NCBI RefSeq assembly: GCF_937872355.1
Contig: NZ_CALMSV010000165.1
Span: forward strand, 1-37,005
DNA from: an uncultured Sphingorhabdus sp.
Lineage (GTDB): Bacteria; Pseudomonadota; Alphaproteobacteria; Sphingomonadales; Sphingomonadaceae
Direction: 5' to 3'
Length of the DNA: 37,005 bases
Of the stretch, positions 32,790 to 37,005 are shown in pieces (position 1 is the first letter of the stretch; each line of letters opens with the position of its first letter). The notes under the pieces are model-generated. The model was not told the DNA's origin. It worked only from the letters and a program-made list of their open reading frames with translations, and did no database searches. The position numbers and the translations under genes are program-made.

Positions 32790-34097
32790 TTGCGTTATTC
32801 GCTCAAGATTGCTGCTTTTTTCAGCACATTGATGGTTGTAGCGCCGGCATTTGCGCAGGACATCGCTGCCGAAGCGGTCCCCGACAGCGGTGATACTGCC
32901 TGGATCCTCACCGCCTCTGCGCTTGTATTGATGATGACACTTCCCGGCCTTGCCCTTTTTTACGGCGGCTTGGTGCGCACAAAAAACTTCCTGTCCGTGC
33001 TGATCCAGTGTGGCGCGATCGCGGCAATCACATCCTTGCTCTGGATCGTCATCGGCTACAGCCTGGCATTTTCTGCCTCTGACGGCACCGTCATCGGCAA
33101 TCTGCAAAATGTGATGTTCGGTAACATGTTCGCGATGCGCGACGGGCAGACCATTGGCGAATTGGTATTTGGCCTTTTCCAGATGACCTTCGCGATCATC
33201 ACCCCTGCCCTGATCGTCGGTGCCTGGGTCGAGCGCGCACGTTTTGGCTGGGTCGTGGCCTTCAGCGCATTATGGAGCCTGCTGGTATATGTTCCGGTCG
33301 CGCGCTGGGTTTGGGGCAATGGCTTCCTCGCCAATCAGGGCGTCATCGATTTTGCTGGCGGCATTGTGGTGCACACGACAGCCGGCGTATCTGCTTTGGT
33401 TGTCGCCTTGATGCTGGGAAAGCGTATCGGTTTTCCGCGCACTCTGATGCTGCCGCATAGCCCTGCGCTGACGGTCGCGGGTGCGGGCCTTCTTTGGGTG
33501 GGCTGGTTTGGCTTTAATGGCGGCTCGGCGCTGGCAGCTAACGATGATGGCGCAGCCACCGCGATCATTGTTACTCATCTGGCGGCTTCGGTCGCGGCTC
33601 TGGTCTGGATGCTGCTGGAGAAGATCAAGGTCGGCAAAGCCACCGCTGTTGGCTTCGCGACGGGCGCAGTAGCCGGCTTGGCAACGATCACCCCTGCATC
33701 GGGCTCAGTTGGTCCATTGGGCGCTATCATTCTTGGCGTGCTGGCAGGTCTGGTGTGCTTCTACGCGGTGCACCTCGTTAAGGGCAAATTGCAGATCGAT
33801 GACTCGCTTGATGTATTCGCTGTGCATGGCGTCGGTGGCATCATGGGATCGATCCTGCTTGCAATCCTCGTCTCCCCTACCTTTGGCGGCAATGGCTATG
33901 CCGAAGGAATGGCGATGGGTAGCCAGCTTTGGGCGCAGGTAAAGGGCGTTGGCATTGTCGCGGTCTATTCCGCAGTGGTGACGGTGATCGTCGGCTATAT
34001 GGTTTCGATGGTGATCCCGATGCGGGTCAGTGAAGAGCAGGAACGCGACGGGCTCGACATTTCGAGCCATGGCGAGCGCGCCTGGGATATGGATTGA
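32790..34097 (+). CDS. amtB: Ammonium transporter (Amt family)
   Basis: 435 residues from a TTG start at 32790, chosen because GGGGAGG ends 6 bases upstream; TTG 32784 would abut the ribosome site. A signal peptide (IAAFFSTLMVVAPAFA, cleaved near 22) and about 11 membrane helices are visible. Amt residues include LALFYGGLVRTKN in the first helices, DFAGGIVVHTTAG with the pore Asp and first pore His, and DVFAVHGVGG with the second pore His. It conducts ammonium or ammonia across the inner membrane. No glnK is next to it, unlike the usual glnK-amtB pair. The stop codon forms one end of an 18-bp palindrome shared with the convergent PilZ gene. Confidence 0.95.
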   Translation: MRYSLKIAAFFSTLMVVAPAFAQDIAAEAVPDSGDTAWILTASALVLMMTLPGLALFYGGLVRTKNFLSVLIQCGAIAAITSLLWIVIGYSLAFSASDGTVIGNLQNVMFGNMFAMRDGQTIGELVFGLFQMTFAIITPALIVGAWVERARFGWVVAFSALWSLLVYVPVARWVWGNGFLANQGVIDFAGGIVVHTTAGVSALVVALMLGKRIGFPRTLMLPHSPALTVAGAGLLWVGWFGFNGGSALAANDDGAATAIIVTHLAASVAALVWMLLEKIKVGKATAVGFATGAVAGLATITPASGSVGPLGAIILGVLAGLVCFYAVHLVKGKLQIDDSLDVFAVHGVGGIMGSILLAILVSPTFGGNGYAEGMAMGSQLWAQVKGVGIVAVYSAVVTVIVGYMVSMVIPMRVSEEQERDGLDISSHGERAWDMD

Positions 34098-34112
34098 GCG
34101 CCTAGGCGCTCA
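34095..34112. terminator. 18-bp palindrome formed by the stop codons of amtB and the PilZ gene
   Basis: TGAGCGCCTAGGCGCTCA is a perfect palindrome. Its first three bases are the amtB stop and its last three are the stop of the convergent PilZ gene. It could fold into a stem with a CTAG loop on either strand, but there is no T-run on either side. Confidence 0.55.
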
Positions 34113-34442
34113 GTCAAATACCAGCGTCAACGAACGGAAAAGATCGCGGTCGAGCGGTTCGTCAAACCGGCAGCCTAGCTTGCCGTCTTCGCACCAGACT
34201 GCATTGGCCGCGATCGCTTTGCCGCCGGCAAAACGTAACCAAAGGCGCTCGCCAGTTTTGAACAAGCTATCGACGGCTATGCGGCATCCATAGACGGAAA
34301 GATCGTCCAACTCCGCGTCCAATGGCTGGCGACCATGGCCGCGAACGCTGGCGCGTTTAATGACAACGGGATGCCGCACGGCACCGCGCTGTTCCAACTT
34401 TGCCGGAGCGACTTTTCGATAAGCGGAAGTTGCCAAGCCCAT
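34110..34442 (-). CDS. PilZ domain protein
   Basis: 110 residues, a single PilZ domain. The c-di-GMP binding residues are kept: RxxxR (Arg19, Arg23 in QRGAVRHP) and the D/NxSxxG motif (Asp47, Ser49, Gly52 in DDLSVYG), followed by beta-strands ending LGCRFDEPL. It probably acts as a c-di-GMP sensor; its target is unknown. ATG 34442 sits only 1 base after an AGGG, so the TTG at 34436 (spacing 7) may be the real start. The leader carries a small AGAC-TTCG-GTCT tetraloop hairpin (34457-34468). The gene follows the flavoprotein gene by 66 bp. Confidence 0.85.
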   Translation of the reverse strand: MGLATSAYRKVAPAKLEQRGAVRHPVVIKRASVRGHGRQPLDAELDDLSVYGCRIAVDSLFKTGERLWLRFAGGKAIAANAVWCEDGKLGCRFDEPLDRDLFRSLTLVFD

Positions 34443-34508
34443 ACCCTGTTACCCACAGACCGAAGTCTAAGGGAACAAGGTCAACGATTGGTAAATGTAA
34501 AATGCCGA

Positions 34509-35912
34509 TTAGTCGCCCGTCAGGATGCGATTAACCAGCTGCTTAACTGTCGGCACGAAGCCATTGGAATAAAAGGGATCACGCCCGAATTCATAAGCCG
34601 AATGGCCGGCGAACATCAGGTTTTCATCGATCGGTTCGCCATGCGCGATATTCTGCAGCGCCTTCTGGATGCAGAAACTGCGCGGGTCGGCGAGGCGGCC
34701 GGTCGAATTATTGTCATGGTCTTTCCATGACGAAAAACCGCAATGCGACAGGCAGCCCATGCAGTCGGTCTGATCCTTGCGGATGACAGCACCTTCTTCC
34801 GGCTTGACGAAAATGACCGTGTTGTCGGGCGTCTTCAACGCCATCGTAAACCCGCGTGCATCCCATTCACGGGCACGCTGCAAGTCATGCGGCGTCACCC
34901 AGAAATTTTTGCCGCGCACCCCGACGTCGAGGGTTGCGGTATGATCGCCCGCTTGCTCGGTCGAATAAGGAATCTGCCGTTCGGATCGCGCCTGCAGTTC
35001 ACGCAGGAAGGGGTTGATCACCGCGCTCGAATAGAAGCCTGTGGGCGAAAATTTGTGCAACAACACACCGCCTTCGGGGATCTTGGTCAGATGGTCTTTC
35101 CAGCCCTGCGGGATCGGGCTTTCCTGCGTCAACAGTGGCCGCGTGCCGTATTGAAAAGCGATCTGGCCGAGTTCGGGATTGTCGATCCAATTTTCCCAAT
35201 CGCGCAGATACCAGACGCCGCCTGCCATCACGATCGGCAGCTCGTCGGGAATGCCTTCTTGCCGCATCGTATCGCGCAGCGCCTTGACGCGCGGATAGGG
35301 ATCTTCGGGCTTGGTCGGGTCTTCGGCGTTGGACAGGCCATTATGGCCGCCAGCGAGCCAGGGGTCTTCATAGACCACCGCGCCCAGCCATTCGGGCACC
35401 TTGTGATAAGCACGCTTCCACAGCGCACGGAAGGCACGGGCGGAGCTGATAATCGGCAGATAATAGACGCCATATTGCGCCGCAATTTCTGACAGCTTGT
35501 AAGGCATCCCTGCCCCACATGTTACCCCGGTAACGAGGCCCTTGGTCTGTTCGAGAATGCCGTGGAGGATGCGCTGTGCGCCACCCATTTCCCATAGTAC
35601 ATTGATGTTGATGGCACCGGTGCTGCCCGCAATATCATAAGCGCGCTTCACCTGCGCAATGCCGCCTCTTATGCCATATTCGACCAGTTCTTCATGGCGT
35701 TCGGCGCGGGTTTTACCAAAGAAAACCTGCGGGATCATGTCGCCATTGTCGTCATAGCTGTCGGCGTTGACGGCAGATACCGTGCCGATGCCGCCAGCAG
35801 CTGCCCAGGCGCCAGAGCTTGCATGATTGGTTGCGGCCACACCCTTGCCGCCTTCGATAAGCGGCCAGACTTCGCGACCGCCATATATTATGGGCTTCAG
35901 ACCCTTGAACAC
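34509..35912 (-). CDS. Nitronate monooxygenase-like flavoprotein with C-terminal Cys cluster
   Basis: 467 residues from a GTG at 35912, which has AGGGG 7 bases upstream. The barrel matches the 2-nitropropane dioxygenase/nitronate monooxygenase family: IYGGREVWPLIEGGKGV, NHASSGAWAAAGGIGTVS, GAININVLWEMGG, PIVMAGGVWY and FQYGTRP. The family uses FMN to oxidise nitronates or, in the PfaD/FabK group, to reduce enoyl thioesters. The protein is about 100 residues longer than a typical family member and has Cys384, Cys387, Cys391 and Cys414 (CX2CX3CX22C) near the end, which look like metal or Fe-S ligands. The substrate is unknown. It lies between a glycosyltransferase and the PilZ gene. Confidence 0.78.
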   Translation of the reverse strand: MFKGLKPIIYGGREVWPLIEGGKGVAATNHASSGAWAAAGGIGTVSAVNADSYDDNGDMIPQVFFGKTRAERHEELVEYGIRGGIAQVKRAYDIAGSTGAININVLWEMGGAQRILHGILEQTKGLVTGVTCGAGMPYKLSEIAAQYGVYYLPIISSARAFRALWKRAYHKVPEWLGAVVYEDPWLAGGHNGLSNAEDPTKPEDPYPRVKALRDTMRQEGIPDELPIVMAGGVWYLRDWENWIDNPELGQIAFQYGTRPLLTQESPIPQGWKDHLTKIPEGGVLLHKFSPTGFYSSAVINPFLRELQARSERQIPYSTEQAGDHTATLDVGVRGKNFWVTPHDLQRAREWDARGFTMALKTPDNTVIFVKPEEGAVIRKDQTDCMGCLSHCGFSSWKDHDNNSTGRLADPRSFCIQKALQNIAHGEPIDENLMFAGHSAYEFGRDPFYSNGFVPTVKQLVNRILTGD

Positions 35913-35981
35913 TAAACAACCCCTAACAATTTGCGCTTTACGGCGCGCCTTCCCCAATGCCGGATTCGCTAGACGAATGCC

Positions 35982-37005
35982 TCAATCTTGTCGCGCAAAA
36001 TCTGCGCGCCGCATGGTCGCACCATAAAGCTGTTGATAGCGCGCCAACATTTCTGCCTCTCCATATTCGGCCAGCGCCCGAGCGTAATTGGCATGGGCCA
36101 GTTCGGTGCGTAACTCAACGCTGCCACCAATTTCGCGCAATGCCGCGGCAAAGCCAACCTCATCGTCACGTTCGACGATGAAGCGGCGGTTCTCGCGCGC
36201 AACCATCGCCGCCACATCGCCGACCTTGGTTGCCACCACCGGACGTGCCGCAGCCATCGCCTCGACCAGCGAGATCGGATATTGTTCGCTATCCGAAGAC
36301 AGTGCAAAAATATCGAACAAGCCGACAAAGCGTGCCGGGTCTTTCAGGAAACCGGGCATCATCAAGCGGTCTGCTATCCCGACCCGCTGCGCCTCAGCTA
36401 ATATAACCTCGCGCTCCGGCCCCTCCCCCGCAATCGCTAGCCGGAAATTGGGGCCAGCAGCGGCTACAGCGCGTACCAGTCGGGGCAGGTTTTTAACCGC
36501 ACGAAGCCCGGCGATGGTGCCGACGATGATCTCACCATCACGCTTCACAAAGCCGGGGAAGGAACCGCGCTGCGGCTTCTTCTCATAGCGGTGAACATCT
36601 ACGCCATTGGGGAAGCGATAGATTTTCTCGACCGGCTGGTGCCAGACCTGTTTTGCGATCTTCTCGAGCGTCAGCGACGGCACAACCAGCGCAGCCGAAC
36701 GCTGCAGGGCGATGGTGCGGAACCAGTTGCGTTTCCAGTTCAGCTTTTCCCATTCATCCTCATTGAAGCCATCCTCATGGTGGATCAGCGGCGGCAACCC
36801 CATGCTTGAACCGAGCAACGTGCGCGCCATAACCCCGTCCATCGCACCCCAATTGTAACTGAGCACCAGATGGAATTTCTTCATATATTGCGCGAGCTTG
36901 CGATAGCGCCCCATGCCCGGCCGGCCATGCAGCGCCGGTGCGGCATCGCCGGGAAACTCGACCTCAATCTTGCGATCAATCGCCTCACGCGCGCCCAGAG
37001 CATCG
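35982..37005 (-). CDS. GT4-family glycosyltransferase (5' end beyond the window)
   Basis: The frame is open to the right edge, so the N-terminal part is missing; 341 codons are visible. Residues include LVLSYNWGAMDGVMA, a nucleotide-sugar site region FPNGVDVHRYE, GTIAGLRAVKNLPRLVRA, and the EX7E motif in DSEQYPISLVEAMAAARPVVAT, typical of retaining GT-B glycosyltransferases (Glycos_transf_1). It probably adds a sugar during surface polysaccharide or lipid synthesis. The acceptor is unknown. The flavoprotein gene follows after 69 bp. Confidence 0.88.
   Translation of the reverse strand, partial: DALGAREAIDRKIEVEFPGDAAPALHGRPGMGRYRKLAQYMKKFHLVLSYNWGAMDGVMARTLLGSSMGLPPLIHHEDGFNEDEWEKLNWKRNWFRTIALQRSAALVVPSLTLEKIAKQVWHQPVEKIYRFPNGVDVHRYEKKPQRGSFPGFVKRDGEIIVGTIAGLRAVKNLPRLVRAVAAAGPNFRLAIAGEGPEREVILAEAQRVGIADRLMMPGFLKDPARFVGLFDIFALSSDSEQYPISLVEAMAAARPVVATKVGDVAAMVARENRRFIVERDDEVGFAAALREIGGSVELRTELAHANYARALAEYGEAEMLARYQQLYGATMRRADFARQD

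Noticed and set aside
1-37005. tRNA or rRNA genes, CRISPR arrays, insertion sequences
   Set aside because: Intergenic gaps are all short (under about 175 bp) and contain no cloverleaf, rRNA-like sequence, regularly spaced repeats or transposase fragments that I can see.

Overview
The window is typical chromosomal DNA of an alphaproteobacterium, most likely a sphingomonad (Sphingomonadaceae; Sphingorhabdus- or Sphingopyxis-like, genus not resolved). The grounds are moderate-to-high G+C, the serC-serA-hisZ group with a structured serC leader, the tandem cytochromes c facing pheA, and several small secreted proteins that resemble sphingomonad-type families. About 35 genes are packed tightly, many in convergent pairs with almost no space between stop codons. 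I see no rRNA or tRNA gene, transposase, integrase, phage gene or CRISPR array.

Layout. 1-5202: end of gltD, a DUF2059 secreted protein, and gltB, i.e. glutamate synthase with an extra gene wedged between its subunits. 5371-9363: a secreted protein of unknown function, then on the minus strand putA (proline catabolism) behind a glycine-zipper envelope protein. 9503-13674: phytase-like esterase, rpmB, an acyl-CoA dehydrogenase, a GNAT acetyltransferase and a haloalkane dehalogenase. 13678-20290: purA, a Cys-rich alpha/beta hydrolase, a palindromic repeat element, hisZ, serA, serC and a serC-type leader RNA. 20307-25157: PepSY protein and MsrQ-like heme membrane protein, extensin-like lipoprotein, LOG-family protein, an inverted-repeat element, two cytochromes c, pheA. 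25154-32687: fatty acid desaturase, lipoprotein, lipocalin, polA, a GNAT-like protein, an SH3 protein and a 2-hydroxyacid dehydrogenase. 32790-37005: ammonium transporter, PilZ protein, a nitronate-monooxygenase-like flavoprotein with a C-terminal Cys cluster, and a GT4 glycosyltransferase cut by the window edge.

How genes work together. The window is mainly nitrogen and amino-acid metabolism: GltBD and AmtB (ammonium), PutA (proline to glutamate), SerC/SerA (serine), HisZ (histidine), PheA (phenylalanine) and PurA (AMP). The rest is envelope and lipid upkeep, respiration and DNA replication/repair.

No clear new multi-gene system is visible. The most interesting structure is non-coding. Three minus-strand genes (putA, the acyl-CoA dehydrogenase, serC) have strong hairpins at their translation starts; in two of them the Shine-Dalgarno sequence lies inside the stem. 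The serC leader can also form two mutually exclusive upstream hairpins. Several terminator-like palindromes are embedded in, or built from, the coding ends and stop codons of convergent genes, and three repeat elements of different types lie between genes.
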